NCBI GenBank assembly: GCA_019359095.1
Contig: JAHHHZ010000017.1
Coordinates: 333,211 to 397,210, forward strand
Length of the DNA: 64,000 nucleotides
Source of the DNA: Pleurocapsa minor HA4230-MV1
Lineage (GTDB): Bacteria > Cyanobacteriota > Cyanobacteriia > Cyanobacteriales > Xenococcaceae
Direction: 5' to 3'
How positions within the stretch are numbered: position 1 is the stretch's first letter; every line of letters starts with the position of its first letter. Position numbers and translations under genes: made by a program. Shown piece after piece: positions 17,737 through 27,081 of the stretch. The notes under the pieces were generated by a model. That model did not search any database and was not told the DNA's origin. It worked only from the letters and a program-made list of their open reading frames with translations.

Positions 17737-18636
17737 GTGGATACAGCTAATCAACAGAGAATTCTCGGATATTTTATCGAAGAAGCAAAAGAACATCTGC
17801 AAACATTAGAGCAAGGAATTCTACAGCTAGCTACGTCTGTACAGGATACCGAGACTGTTAACGAAATGTTTCGAGCTGCTCACTCAGTCAAAGGTGGTGC
17901 TGCAATGTTGGGCTACACCAGTATTCAAAAAACTGCTCATCGTCTCGAAGATTCTTTCAAAATATTGAAAGATAATCCTGTTGATGTCGACCAAAAGCTA
18001 GAAACTTTATTTCTTAACGGTTACGATCATCTTCAAGATTTAATTGAACGTTTAGAAAATTCTGCCGATTTTAAGGATGCTGATGCAGTAGAAATTTTAC
18101 AGCAATCAGAATCAAATTTTGCGATCTTAGATCAATATCTCCAGCAGCTACTCTCAGGATCTACTTCGGGTCAAGCAAACGTCCCTCAGCAAGTGACAAA
18201 AATACTCAAGCAAATGCTACAGATATTCAAGCAGCCTGACAGTCCAGAAAGCCGTCAGAAACTGCATTTATGCTGTAGAAGCTTGGGGGAAATTGCCCCT
18301 AGTGAAGCTAACTGGCAAAATCTTATTTCCACTACTCAAACAGCGATCACTAATAAAAAGTATCCCTACAGCACAATTGCTCAGGTAGTTATTAAAGAAA
18401 TCAAGCAGGCTGGCGACTATTTAAATGCTGGTCAGGCAAACAAACTCACGATCAGTAAAAACCTTCAGCAGTTGGCAGCTACGGCAGGCGGTACTGCTAG
18501 TGGTGTTGCTAGTGCTGTTGGTGCTGGCACAGTGAGTATTCCCACAGATCCTCAAGGTGCTGCGATCGCTTTACTTAAAACATTCAACAAACAGCAAATC
18601 ATGCAAATATTTCAGATTATTAAGACCCGTCTCTAA
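17737..18636 (+). CDS. Hpt (histidine phosphotransfer) domain protein
   Basis: A 299-residue protein with an N-terminal CheA-type Hpt domain (about 1-110). The phosphorylatable histidine is H49 in AAHSVKGGAAMLGY. The remaining 180 residues form a helical region, then a low-complexity Gly/Ala stretch (about 245-270) and an end with LKTFNKQQIMQIFQIIKTR. There is no kinase domain, so it must receive phosphate from another protein. It starts with GTG at 17737, preceded by a weak purine-rich site. It resembles cyanobacterial Hpt proteins linked to chemotaxis-type kinases. Confidence 0.85.
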   Translation: MDTANQQRILGYFIEEAKEHLQTLEQGILQLATSVQDTETVNEMFRAAHSVKGGAAMLGYTSIQKTAHRLEDSFKILKDNPVDVDQKLETLFLNGYDHLQDLIERLENSADFKDADAVEILQQSESNFAILDQYLQQLLSGSTSGQANVPQQVTKILKQMLQIFKQPDSPESRQKLHLCCRSLGEIAPSEANWQNLISTTQTAITNKKYPYSTIAQVVIKEIKQAGDYLNAGQANKLTISKNLQQLAATAGGTASGVASAVGAGTVSIPTDPQGAAIALLKTFNKQQIMQIFQIIKTRL

Positions 18637-18728
18637 CTGGTAATATTGAACCAAAGACATAGATTTGATAATTTAATGTATGTCATAATAAAAGCTTATA
18701 ATGTAAGTTTTTTAAGTGATAATTAGCT

Positions 18729-19004
18729 GTGTTTCAATTTGCTTTAAATTCCGCTATTCTATTCAAACCATTACTGCTTCAACTTCGTGTAGTTGGAGCT
18801 TTTTCCATTTTGAGCCTTTGTACTTGGAGTTTAATTAGCTGCATTTTGGATGTAATCGCTCAAGCTAAAAAAATGCATCAAATTCCCTGTAGTAAGTGTC
18901 GCTTTTTTACAGGAGACTATCGTCTCAAATGTACGATCAATCCTTCGGTAGCTAATACAGAGCAGGCGATTGGCTGTGGTGACTATCACCATCATAATTA
19001 CTAA
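18729..19004 (+). CDS. Small membrane protein with C-terminal Cys pairs
   Basis: A 91-residue protein with one or two hydrophobic segments in the first 45 residues, followed by a cytosolic or lumenal Cys-rich tail, IPCSKCRFFTGDY...LKC...AIGCGDYH. The layout of one CxxC pair plus two later Cys suggests metal or cluster binding. I know similar conserved cyanobacterial proteins but not their function. The start is GTG at 18729. It is convergent with the RNase III-like gene and ends one base before it. Confidence 0.65.
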   Translation: MFQFALNSAILFKPLLLQLRVVGAFSILSLCTWSLISCILDVIAQAKKMHQIPCSKCRFFTGDYRLKCTINPSVANTEQAIGCGDYHHHNY

Positions 19005-19970
19005 TTAGTTTGCTGGCTCATTTTCACCAATTAGCTCATAGTATTTTTCTCGACCTTCATTGTATTGATTATTAGAATAGTTCATCACTTTATGAATAAT
19101 CCATTTTTGCGGTTTACCGTCTTTAAGGAGTAAAGCGATCGCTGTAGCCATAATTTCATCATCGTCAAGACAGTCTTGAGCAAAGTAAGCACTGGTTTTA
19201 CGGAAGCTAGATTTACTGTTTTCGCTGTCAAGATGTAGATATATTTTTGCGAGTAAAGTTTTATATGACTTAGGTTTTATCTGTTCAGCAAACATAGCTG
19301 ACCAAGTAGGATCAGATAATTTCAGGTAATTACTCTGACTTTCTTTAGCAGTAAGTTTTCGAGCCAAAGATTTTAAAATATTGGGACTTGCTAGATGAAT
19401 CTGTTTATATAAATAATCAACGACAACCGTTTGAAGTAAAGTATCTCCTAAAAACTCAATATGTTTATCCGAGGGAGCATGTTCTAATTCAGGCTTGAGA
19501 TAACGTTTGAGGGATGGCACGATTAACCGTTTTTGTAGCCAATTGCGTGTCTGCGCAAAACCGCGATCTATAAATATTGCACCGATTAAAGCTTTGCAAG
19601 CCTGTTCAAAGGGATTACTTTGCTTGACTCGTAAACGATGACGTTCTTCTTTAAGATCCAAAAATGGATAAAATTCGCCTAGCTGTAAATCGTACCAAAA
19701 ATTAGTTAGTCTTTCTGATTCGGTTAACTTACTCACCAATGCCTTTTGTTTTCCTACCTGAAAGTGAGAAAAATTCCAATAAATGTAGTCAACCAAAACT
19801 AAATTAAGAATTGCCTCCCCTAAAAGTTCCAAACGCTGATTGTTAATTTCAGGCTCATCAATTAGCTTGGCATAGGAAGAATGAATCAATGCTAGGCGAA
19901 GAGTTTGATCGTATTTAAAATTGATGCCAATCTTGTTCTCGATTTGTGATGGTTCCCAATTATTATTCAT
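19005..19970 (-). CDS. Tandem RNase III-like protein
   Basis: A 321-residue protein with two RNase III-type regions. The first (about 10-155) has NNQRLELLGEAIL with E48 and E52 (the usual Asp is Glu) and FEQACKALIGAIFIDRGF, where Lys126 and Gln123 replace the catalytic Glu and Asp. The second (about 160-300) has DKHIEFLGDTLL with E172 and D176, but no clear ExALIG motif; only a weak MATAIALLLKD remains. No double-stranded RNA binding domain is seen. The gene probably binds RNA or cuts it poorly. Ordinary bacterial RNase III has a single catalytic domain. It is convergent with the Cys-rich membrane protein. Confidence 0.7.
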   Translation of the reverse strand: MNNNWEPSQIENKIGINFKYDQTLRLALIHSSYAKLIDEPEINNQRLELLGEAILNLVLVDYIYWNFSHFQVGKQKALVSKLTESERLTNFWYDLQLGEFYPFLDLKEERHRLRVKQSNPFEQACKALIGAIFIDRGFAQTRNWLQKRLIVPSLKRYLKPELEHAPSDKHIEFLGDTLLQTVVVDYLYKQIHLASPNILKSLARKLTAKESQSNYLKLSDPTWSAMFAEQIKPKSYKTLLAKIYLHLDSENSKSSFRKTSAYFAQDCLDDDEIMATAIALLLKDGKPQKWIIHKVMNYSNNQYNEGREKYYELIGENEPAN

Positions 19971-20132
19971 TGCTAATGTTGAAGTGATTCCCTGTTAACA
20001 AGACTACCTAAGATATATCGGCTAATGACAAAACTATAGAATATAGATAGATCTAATCCCACCGCTAATCGATAAAGTTATGGTTTCTGTATTTAAATGG
20101 TCGATCGCCGATTGGCATGAACTTAATCGAGA

Positions 20133-20153
20133 TAATTAGTAATCAGTAATCAC
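20133..20153. repeat. Short tandem heptamer repeat
   Basis: TTAGTAATCAGTAATCAC is built from AGTAATC-type heptamers. It overlaps the lipA stop codon (minus strand). Confidence 0.6.
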
Positions 20154-21061
20154 TCTTCTCCTGCATGATAAGAACTTCTAACCAATGGTGCAGAACGAAC
20201 ATGAGAAAACCCCAGATCTTGAGCTATTGCTCCTAAACGAGTAAATTCATCAGGAGTCCAATATTTGACTACAGGAAGATGAGCCAAAGAAGGACGCATA
20301 TATTGACCGAGAGTAAGGCGATCGCATTTAATTTGCCGTAAATCTTTTAAAGTCTGAATTACCTCTGCTTCTGTCTCTCCTAACCCCAACATCAAACCTG
20401 ATTTAGTAGCAATACTGGAGTCTATTTCTTTGACGAAGCGTAAAACATTAAGCGAGCGATCGTATTTTGCACCTCGTCTAACAGGTGCTTGTAAACGGGG
20501 AACAGTCTCTAAATTGTGATTGTAGCAAACAGGTTTGGCTGTGACGACGGTTGCCACTCGCTGCTGTTGACTAATATCTGCCGATTTACCACTCCAAAAA
20601 TCGGGGGTTAGTACTTCAATTTGAGTTGATGGATTTTCTTGGCGTATAGCTGTCATCACTCTCACAAACCAAGCTGCACCGCCATCATCTAGATCGTCCC
20701 TCGCAACAGAGGTTAACACCACGTAGCGTAAGCCTAATAATTTAACAGCATCAGCTACCTTTTTTGGCTCATCAGGATCGAGAATCATCGGTGCATGACC
20801 CTTTTCTACCTGACAAAAAGCACAAGCGCGAGTACAAGTCTGACCCATTAATAAGAAAGTGGCAGTCCGATTGCTGTAGCATTCTCCACGATTAGGACAT
20901 CTTCCTTCTTCACAGATAGTATGAATGTCTCTCTGTTTAATAATTTTCTGTACGGTAGACAGTTCACTTGCCTTACCGATAGGTCGCTTTAACCACGCAG
21001 GTAAAGAAGTCGCTTCAGTATGCCAATGGTTTTTGGTTGAAGAATGTGCAGAGTGATTCAT
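20150..21061 (-). CDS. lipA: Lipoyl synthase
   Basis: Radical-SAM enzyme that inserts sulfur at C6 and C8 of octanoyl groups on lipoyl domains. The auxiliary cluster motif [12 protein letters not shown] and the radical-SAM motif CTRACAFC are intact. The C-terminal RSSYHAGE contains the conserved Arg-Ser-Ser of the auxiliary cluster. The length of 303 residues is normal. A tandem heptamer repeat supplies part of the sequence after and around the stop. It sits alone, with the response regulator gene diverging after a roughly 325 bp gap. Confidence 0.95.
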   Translation of the reverse strand: MNHSAHSSTKNHWHTEATSLPAWLKRPIGKASELSTVQKIIKQRDIHTICEEGRCPNRGECYSNRTATFLLMGQTCTRACAFCQVEKGHAPMILDPDEPKKVADAVKLLGLRYVVLTSVARDDLDDGGAAWFVRVMTAIRQENPSTQIEVLTPDFWSGKSADISQQQRVATVVTAKPVCYNHNLETVPRLQAPVRRGAKYDRSLNVLRFVKEIDSSIATKSGLMLGLGETEAEVIQTLKDLRQIKCDRLTLGQYMRPSLAHLPVVKYWTPDEFTRLGAIAQDLGFSHVRSAPLVRSSYHAGEE

Positions 21062-21386
21062 AATTTATTGACGATTAGCAAAAGTATTGTAAATTAGTTA
21101 TTTTCAAAGTCATTAGTTTTTAATTTTTAGCTCATGTAAAAAGCATTAAGTCAGGCTGATTCAGCTACGTAATACATCATCTAAATTTAAAGACCGTTTA
21201 ATTAAAGCGCTTTTGTGGCTTGAAATTAGCACTCGGCGTAAATTACAAAAATAATTATTTATTAGATGTTTTTTCCTGTTATTTTAGTAATTCAAAAGGG
21301 AACTCTAAACTTGTAACCCAAAACTAACTGTCAAAACCAGTCTAGTCGATATCAGGTATCAAGAGTTAGTCGCTTAGGAGTAAATC
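21062..21386. other. Intergenic region between lipA and the response regulator gene
   Basis: This AT-rich stretch is upstream of two divergent genes. I see no repeat family, terminator or RNA gene in it. Confidence 0.5.
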
Positions 21387-21947
21387 GTGTCAACCCACAA
21401 AATTCTAGTTATTGATGATAGTAAAGTCATTAGAATGCGAGTCAAAGATATGTTGCCAGAGGGTAATTTTGACATTATTGAAGCCAAAGATGGTCTTGAA
21501 GGATTCAACTTAATTAGAACAGAAAATCCCAATTTAATTATGTTAGATTTTCTGTTACCAAAAATGAGTGGGTGGGAAGTATATCAAGAGATCCAGAAGC
21601 AATCACAATATCGCTCAATTCCCTTGGTTTTGATGTCTGGTCGCAAGGAAGAAGTCACCGATAAAATTACTGAGCCTTTTGAATATTTTTCCTTTGTCGA
21701 AAAACCTTTTGATAAAGAACAGCTCATTAATGCGATTCGCGATGCAATGATGAAGGCGAAAAAACAGCCGCAAGCATTGGTTACAGCATCCCCCAAAGCA
21801 GCTAGTGGAGCTAATGCCAATCTTTCTGCCTTAACCGCTGAAATTGAGTATTTAAAGTCTAAAGTTTACCGTCTAGAACAAGAGTCAGAGCAGATGAAAA
21901 AACAGTTTAATCAACTTGTCACTTTTATCAAGCAAAAACTGAGATAA
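21387..21947 (+). CDS. Response regulator with C-terminal coiled coil
   Basis: A 186-residue protein with a CheY-type receiver domain (about 1-122). D10 and D11 form the acidic pair, D54 is the phosphorylation site (MLDFLLPKMSG), and K106 is the switch lysine (EKPFD). An Ala-rich linker follows, then a coiled coil (about 148-186, EIEYLKSKVYRLEQESEQMKKQF). There is no DNA-binding domain. The start is GTG at 21387. The coiled coil suggests it binds a partner or oligomerises. A kinase is not adjacent, but an Hpt protein is encoded about 3 kb upstream. Confidence 0.9.
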   Translation: MSTHKILVIDDSKVIRMRVKDMLPEGNFDIIEAKDGLEGFNLIRTENPNLIMLDFLLPKMSGWEVYQEIQKQSQYRSIPLVLMSGRKEEVTDKITEPFEYFSFVEKPFDKEQLINAIRDAMMKAKKQPQALVTASPKAASGANANLSALTAEIEYLKSKVYRLEQESEQMKKQFNQLVTFIKQKLR

Positions 21948-22050
21948 TTTTTGGCGCGACGATGATCTTAAATTGCGATCGCTAACTAAGAAATCAATTT
22001 TTGCTCAATTTTACCGATAATTATTAGACGGCTATTGACACCTGCTAAAG

Positions 22051-22302
22051 TTGTGGATAGCAACTACTGTGTTTGCTAGTGCAAGAATTGTGACTTATGC
22101 TATTTATCAACCAAGCTTAATGAACAATCAAGCTATTTTTGTCTTTAAAATACTGCTATTTTCTCTTGGATTATCTTTGTTAGTTAAGTATGGAGGCCGA
22201 TATCTAGAGCTTCAGCCCACTACAATTACTGCTTTAACTATTGTTTTAATGCCATCTGTGGTTATTGGTTTAATCTTGGGCTGGCGCTACTATCAGAGTT
22301 AA
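22051..22302 (+). CDS. Small two-helix membrane protein, conserved hypothetical
   Basis: An 83-residue protein with three hydrophobic segments (about 2-18, 30-44 and 60-77). The KYGGRYLELQPTT block and the end LGWRYYQS resemble a conserved cyanobacterial family of unknown function. The start is a TTG at 22051, the only reasonable start after the in-frame TGA at 22036; its ribosome binding site is weak, so this is uncertain. Confidence 0.55.
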   Translation: MWIATTVFASARIVTYAIYQPSLMNNQAIFVFKILLFSLGLSLLVKYGGRYLELQPTTITALTIVLMPSVVIGLILGWRYYQS

Positions 22303-22448
22303 TTAAGCACTAAATTGCACAAATAACATCGTAACTAGATTATTTCCCGTGAATTATCAATAATATATTAGATAGCAAAACTCAAAAATTAGGTTAATCT
22401 ATAGGCCAACTTTATGCCTGCTATGCTCAACCAAAGGAGTTTAAAAAA

Positions 22449-23540
22449 GTGAATTTTGGTGCTTGGATTGGTCTAATTGTCTTTTTTATCTCCATATATA
22501 TATTGTGGCAAATCAAGCAGTTACTGCTACTGCTTTTTACGGCAATTGTCTTAGCAACATCCTTAAATATCTTGGTTAAAACCTTTCAACGCCGAGGTAT
22601 CAAGCGATTTAGTGCGGTTCTTTTGTCAATGTTGTTGCTTATTTTTGTGAGTGTTAGTTGTGTTTGGATTGTTATACCACCGTTTATTGACCAGTTTCAA
22701 GATTTAGGTAAATTAATTCCCCAAGGGATAGAAAGATTAAACACCTGGACTGATTTACTTTCAGAGCGTCTCGATCCTCGAATAATAACTTTATTGCCAG
22801 ATACCGAAGAATTAAATCGGCAATTACAACCTCTGCTCAACCAATTTTTAGGTAGCGGGTTAACAATTTTCTACAATTCTTTGGGCGTTTTGTTAGGTAT
22901 TTTGCTGCTGTTAGCCATCACTTTAATGTTACTTGCCGATCCTATGACTTATCGGCAGGGTTTTAAGCGGTTATTTCCTGCCTTCTATCGTCGCCGAGTT
23001 GAAGAGATTTTAAATCTATGTGCAGAAGGTTTAGAAGGATGGCTAGTAGGGATTTTATTCAATATGGTGGTAATTGCTATTTTGAGCTTTACTGTACTTT
23101 TACTACTAGGTATTCCCTTGGCTCTATCTCAAGCAATGCTAGCGGGGGTAATGACTTTTATTCCTAATTTAGGGCCAACCTTAAGTGTAATTTCGCCTAT
23201 GGCGATCGCTCTGATTGAAGCTCCTTGGAAAGCTCTAGCTGTCCTAGTTCTTTATATAATTATTCAACAGATTGAAAGTAATATTTTGACTCCGATTGTG
23301 ATGGCGCAACAGGTTGCTTTGCTGCCAGCGATTACTCTATTGTCTCAGCTATTTTTTGCCACTTTTTTTGGTTTTCTTGGTCTATTTCTCTCCCTACCCT
23401 TAACCGTAGTTGCTCAGATTTGGTTTAAAGAAGTAATTGTTAAAGATGTTTTAGATAATTGGAATTATTCTTTTACAGGAAATCAAAACTTAGAAAAAAA
23501 AATAGTGATTAAAGAAGTAGCAACCTCAGAAGAAGAATAA
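22449..23540 (+). CDS. AI-2E family transporter (PerM/YdiK type)
   Basis: A 363-residue membrane protein with seven to eight hydrophobic segments. The FIPNLGPTLSVISP block near residue 238 and IIQQIESNILTPIVMAQQVALLP near 276 are signatures of the AI-2E transporter family. Members export autoinducer-2 or act as sodium/proton antiporters; the substrate here cannot be told. The start is GTG at 22449, with AAAGGAG at 22434-22440 as a good ribosome binding site. Heptamer repeats lie just after its stop. Confidence 0.9.
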   Translation: MNFGAWIGLIVFFISIYILWQIKQLLLLLFTAIVLATSLNILVKTFQRRGIKRFSAVLLSMLLLIFVSVSCVWIVIPPFIDQFQDLGKLIPQGIERLNTWTDLLSERLDPRIITLLPDTEELNRQLQPLLNQFLGSGLTIFYNSLGVLLGILLLLAITLMLLADPMTYRQGFKRLFPAFYRRRVEEILNLCAEGLEGWLVGILFNMVVIAILSFTVLLLLGIPLALSQAMLAGVMTFIPNLGPTLSVISPMAIALIEAPWKALAVLVLYIIIQQIESNILTPIVMAQQVALLPAITLLSQLFFATFFGFLGLFLSLPLTVVAQIWFKEVIVKDVLDNWNYSFTGNQNLEKKIVIKEVATSEEE

Positions 23541-23552
23541 CGAGTCAAATCG

Positions 23553-23590
23553 GTAATTAGTAATTAGTAATCAGTAACCAGTAATCAATT
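23553..23590. repeat. Short tandem heptamer repeat
   Basis: Tandem AGTAATT / AGTAATC heptamers with slight variation. The tract lies directly between the transporter stop and the HcyBio start. Confidence 0.65.
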
Positions 23591-23592
23591 AC

Positions 23593-24798
23593 ATGCGAAC
23601 AATTGCTGAAATAAATGAAAAAATTAGTCGTGGTCAAGCCGTCGCTTGGACAGTAGCAGAAGTTAAGGCAAAAGTTCCTCAGCTAGGCATCAGCAAAATC
23701 TTTGAACAGGTAGATGTTGTCACAACGGGGACATTTGAGCCAATGGAGTCCACGGGAGCAATTATTAATCTGGGACATACCGATCCGCCGATTAAGATTC
23801 GCCAATGTTGGCTTGATGGTATTGCTGCCTATGCTGCTTTTGGGGCAGTGGATCTTTATTTGGGAGCAACTGCCACAGCGGACTACAATCTTCAAGAAAG
23901 CGATCCTAATTTACGAGAAGGTATCGGTGGGGAAAAAGGTGGTGGTCATGTAATCGAGGACTTGATTGCAGGGAGAGCCGTCCAACTTAAAGCGATCGGT
24001 CAAAAAACTGATTGTTATCCCAGAGCAATGTGGGAAAATGCGATTACCAAAGATAATATCAACCAATTTTATTTATTTAACCCACGCAATCTCTATCAGA
24101 ACTTCATTGTGGGTGTAAACGGTGGCGATCGCACTTTATATACTTATTTAGGAGCATTACAGCCGAGATTAGGTAACGCGGTGTATTCTAATCCTGGGGC
24201 AATTTCGCCTCTACTCAACGATCCAGATTTAACTTCTGTGGGCATTGGTAGCAAAATCTTTTTGGGTGGTGGCATTGGCTATATTGCTTGGGAAGGGACA
24301 CAAAATTTTCCTTTACAAAAACGTTTACCCAATCGTACCCCCATTGGCCCTGCTGCTACTGTTGCCCTAATTGGTGACGCTAAACAAATGAGTGCTGACT
24401 GGGTACGAGGCTGCTATTTCAAAAATTATGGGCCGTCAATTATGCTGGGAGTAGGAGTGGCCTTACCTGTGACTAGTGAAAAAGTGATTCAAAACTGCTC
24501 TGTAGTAGACCAAGACATTGTTGCCCCTGTGATTGATTTTTCCATTCCTCGCCGAGTTCGTCCTACTTTTGGTCTAGTCAGTTACGAACAGCTGCAAAAA
24601 GGGCATATGACCATCGATGGTAGATCGGTTAGGGTTGCCCCCCTAGCTAGTAAATATCGTTCTTTGAAGGTTGCCCAAGAATTAAAGGAGTGGATCGAAA
24701 CAGGTAAATTTACTTTAACCGAACCAGTTGCTCCTCTGCCTAGCGATCGCCTTTTTATCCCTCAAGACAGTAACAAGTCTATTATTTCCTTAGAGTAA
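23593..24798 (+). CDS. HcyBio family homocysteine biosynthesis protein
   Basis: A 401-residue protein of the HcyBio (DUF39) family. The motifs VTTGTFEPMESTGAIINLGH, KIFLGGGIGYIAWEGTQN and KDNINQFYLFNPRNLYQNF match family members I know. Archaeal and bacterial members take part in homocysteine formation from aspartate semialdehyde by sulfur transfer; the role in cyanobacteria is inferred. The family in archaea is often fused or linked to an NIL/ferredoxin domain; none is present here. About 62 bp of its 3' end recur, diverged, at 25829-25892. Confidence 0.85.
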   Translation: MRTIAEINEKISRGQAVAWTVAEVKAKVPQLGISKIFEQVDVVTTGTFEPMESTGAIINLGHTDPPIKIRQCWLDGIAAYAAFGAVDLYLGATATADYNLQESDPNLREGIGGEKGGGHVIEDLIAGRAVQLKAIGQKTDCYPRAMWENAITKDNINQFYLFNPRNLYQNFIVGVNGGDRTLYTYLGALQPRLGNAVYSNPGAISPLLNDPDLTSVGIGSKIFLGGGIGYIAWEGTQNFPLQKRLPNRTPIGPAATVALIGDAKQMSADWVRGCYFKNYGPSIMLGVGVALPVTSEKVIQNCSVVDQDIVAPVIDFSIPRRVRPTFGLVSYEQLQKGHMTIDGRSVRVAPLASKYRSLKVAQELKEWIETGKFTLTEPVAPLPSDRLFIPQDSNKSIISLE

Positions 24799-24937
24799 TT
24801 ATCTAGATTGATTAATTGGCAGACAACGCAGCTCATCTTAAAACGTTTTTGCTCTAAGTTATTTTTGTCCATCCTAACAAAGCCATTATTCTAAATAAGG
24901 GCTAAAATATTGCACTAGCTAATTTGCCCGTTGAAAA

Positions 24938-25549
24938 ATGTTTAAAAAAATAGCAGCCGAAACACTAGGTTTGAGCGATATTGGCAAAATTATTTCCCCT
25001 GCCGATTACGATAAAGTAGATGCTGATGATTATTTGTTTCACGAAGATGGGGAAAAAATCTTTTTTCTAATCAAATCCAAAAAAGATGAATACTGCTTTA
25101 CTAATTTGGCTTTAATTCATGTTGATGGAGATTCTGCTATTTCCAACAAAAGAATTGTTAAGCGTTATGAATATGCCAGTTATCAAGTTTCACAAGTTTT
25201 TATTGAAACCGCAGGCAATATTGACTTAGATATTGAAATAAAGTTTACCTTGGGTAATAGCCAAGTTTTTAGCATTGATGTCGATCGCCAGTCCCTCGAA
25301 TCACTCAAAGATATTTACAAAGTTTTAATTACAATTAGCAAGCTTCAACATAAGGAAGAAATCAGCCGCAACAATGCCGTTCTCTGTCTTCAGGCTCTAT
25401 CATCAATGTATAAAATCAATAACATTGAAAACGAAGCCTCAATCGTGCAGCATTTCAATACCATTTTCGTGAATTTTAATGCCACAATTTTAGAGCGCTA
25501 TACAAAACGAGATTTTAGCAATATTTTTGAAAAATATATTCGCCTTTAG
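24938..25549 (+). CDS. PH-like domain protein (bPH_1/YvbH type)
   Basis: A 203-residue soluble protein. The N-terminal 125 residues look like a bacterial pleckstrin-homology-like domain: alternating strands such as EKIFFLIKSKKDEYCFTNLALIHVDGD and SQVFIETAGNIDLDIEIKFTLGN. The C-terminal 75 residues are helical and resemble the YvbH oligomerisation region. No enzymatic motif is visible. It is followed by a 460 bp region of repeats. Confidence 0.7.
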   Translation: MFKKIAAETLGLSDIGKIISPADYDKVDADDYLFHEDGEKIFFLIKSKKDEYCFTNLALIHVDGDSAISNKRIVKRYEYASYQVSQVFIETAGNIDLDIEIKFTLGNSQVFSIDVDRQSLESLKDIYKVLITISKLQHKEEISRNNAVLCLQALSSMYKINNIENEASIVQHFNTIFVNFNATILERYTKRDFSNIFEKYIRL

Positions 25550-25575
25550 CCTTTCACAGTACAATTGCTCGAATT

Positions 25576-25802
25576 ATATCAAGTATGAATAAACAGTTGA
25601 ATTAAAACTCGCGCCCTAAAGGATATGCGAAGCGGTATACCACAAGGGTACAATGTGCTTTAGCACTAGCTTCGCGTCGCAAAGACACAAAGGCGTTTAT
25701 CCCGCTTAGTTTGAGCGCGAGATTCGGCGAATTCATTTCGCCTTGAATAATCGCGCTGTTGGGGCAAAGATTTTATTAGAAGTACATAAGCGGACTTGAT
25801 AT
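25576..25802. repeat. MITE-like element, copy 1 (long filled form)
   Basis: Bounded by ATATCAAGT at 25576-25584 and ACTTGATAT at 25794-25802, inverted repeats of each other. Inside, AAAACTCGCG and CAAAGAC flank an inserted block of CCTAAAGGA/CTTCGCGTCG-family sequence of about 70 bp. GATTTTATTAGAAGTAC lies near the right end. Related copies are at 29331-29477 and 53918-54015. Confidence 0.7.
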
Positions 25803-25828
25803 TACAGTCATTTTTAGTTCTCAAGGGA

Positions 25829-25892
25829 GCGATCGCCCTTTTATTCTTCAAGACAGCAACAGGTCGATTATTTCCTGAGAATAATTATCTGG
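25829..25892 (+). pseudogene. Duplicated 3' tail of the HcyBio gene
   Basis: This stretch matches the 3' end of the HcyBio gene and its downstream bases (24743-24804) with roughly 80 percent identity by eye: GCGATCGCC, CAAGACAG, TATTATTTCCT-like and AATTATCT blocks occur in the same order. It is a fragment with no start and no function expected. Confidence 0.75.
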
Positions 25893-25905
25893 CTAATGTA
25901 ATTAG

Positions 25906-25970
25906 TCCTAAAGGAGAAGCTTCGTGACCATAGGGCGACGCGTAGCTAGTACTTTAGTGAATCCTTTAGG
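25906..25970. repeat. CCTAAAGGA / GCTTCG repeat cluster
   Basis: TCCTAAAGGAGAAGCTTCG, GCGACGCGTAGCTAG and CCTTTAGGAC units from the dispersed repeat family also seen at 16700-16862. They form partial palindromes. Confidence 0.65.
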
Positions 25971-25977
25971 ACAACTT

Positions 25978-26015
25978 CAGTAATCAGTAATCAGTAATTA
26001 GTAATCAGTAATCAC
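25978..26015. repeat. Short tandem heptamer repeat
   Basis: Five or so consecutive AGTAATC/AGTAATT heptamers. The tract overlaps the stop codon of the minus-strand gene ending at 26012. Confidence 0.7.
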
Positions 26016-26830
26016 TGTCCATCGCTTGGCTTTTTCTTGGGCAAAATAGGACGAGCTGTGGCACTAGTTCTTTGGGGGCGAGCTGATTTAAGCTGAATTT
26101 TTTTCGGATCTTTCTTAAACTGGGGTTTGCGTTTTTGAGCAAAGCCTAGATCTGTTCCTTCTTCAATAATCAAATCTTCTCCCTCAAGACGCACCTTCAG
26201 ATCCCAAAAACGACGTAGGGGTTTATCTCCCAAAACTCCCTTCAGTTTAAGTTTAAAGAACTTCGGTTTTTCACCTTCCTTACGGGGAAACTGCTTGACT
26301 TTGACGATGACAATTTCTTCTTCTGTAGAGTAAAAAATTACTTCGCCTCGAATTGAGAAATAACCGTGTTCAGCTTCTTTACCCGATGCCTCTAATTCCT
26401 CTGAGTCTTGGCTGAGGGTTTCTGGTTCCCATACCCCAACGATTTGAGCATGAAGACGATCCTCCTGTATTTTAGTTCGGGGATAAACTACCCACAAATG
26501 CTCTTGTTCGAGGTCAAGATGATTTTTAATCAGACTGATAATACGACCTAGCAGCACTGCTTCAATTTGAGCCCCATCAGTAGTCAACAAAGTTCCTTGA
26601 GTCATCTGATCGTCACTCTGTTGATATTTAGCTTCGATCAGACCGATAGCACGATATTGTCGTGGATGGGAAGGAGGAGGAATTGGCTGCTTCCTTTCTG
26701 GGTTTACCTCGGGTTGGGAATTGGGCAGGATGGAATCCTGAGAGTTATTGGTCATGGTAGATTCAGCCAATTGATTGACAGCAGTAGAAAGTTGATTGGG
26801 TTGTTCAGAATTATCGTGAGCCGAATTCAT
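26012..26830 (-). CDS. Cyanobacterial conserved hypothetical protein
   Basis: A 272-residue protein. The first 50 residues are polar and probably disordered; the central domain (about 55-235) begins RQYRAIGLIEAKYQQSDDQMTQGTLL and contains strands such as YFSIRGEVIFYSTEEEIVIVKVKQF; the tail (about 235-272) is Lys/Pro/Arg-rich. I recognise the RAIGLIEAKY block from cyanobacterial hypothetical proteins but know no function. The basic tail could bind nucleic acid. The stop TGA lies in the adjacent heptamer repeat. Confidence 0.65.
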   Translation of the reverse strand: MNSAHDNSEQPNQLSTAVNQLAESTMTNNSQDSILPNSQPEVNPERKQPIPPPSHPRQYRAIGLIEAKYQQSDDQMTQGTLLTTDGAQIEAVLLGRIISLIKNHLDLEQEHLWVVYPRTKIQEDRLHAQIVGVWEPETLSQDSEELEASGKEAEHGYFSIRGEVIFYSTEEEIVIVKVKQFPRKEGEKPKFFKLKLKGVLGDKPLRRFWDLKVRLEGEDLIIEEGTDLGFAQKRKPQFKKDPKKIQLKSARPQRTSATARPILPKKKPSDGQ

Positions 26831-27081
26831 AGAGCGATAGTATCTTAATTAATGGGATATTACATCTCATCAATTGAAACTGCATCCAGAAAATGTCAGA
26901 GAAATTAAAATTGTCCAAGAAATCATACTTTATATTCTCATGAAATTTAAAATAACCTCTAGTTTTGTCTGTCTAAATCAAATTAGCTTCTCCCTCTAGA
27001 ATAAACGATAGGAGAGTTGGTCTGATGACCTTAACCAACAAATCAAGTATAATCTGCTGATCGTAATTTGGTGATAAGAGC

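Noticed and set aside
23553..26015. Heptamer tracts considered as CRISPR repeats
   Set aside because: The units are 7 bp and joined head to tail with no unique spacers, and no cas genes are in the window.
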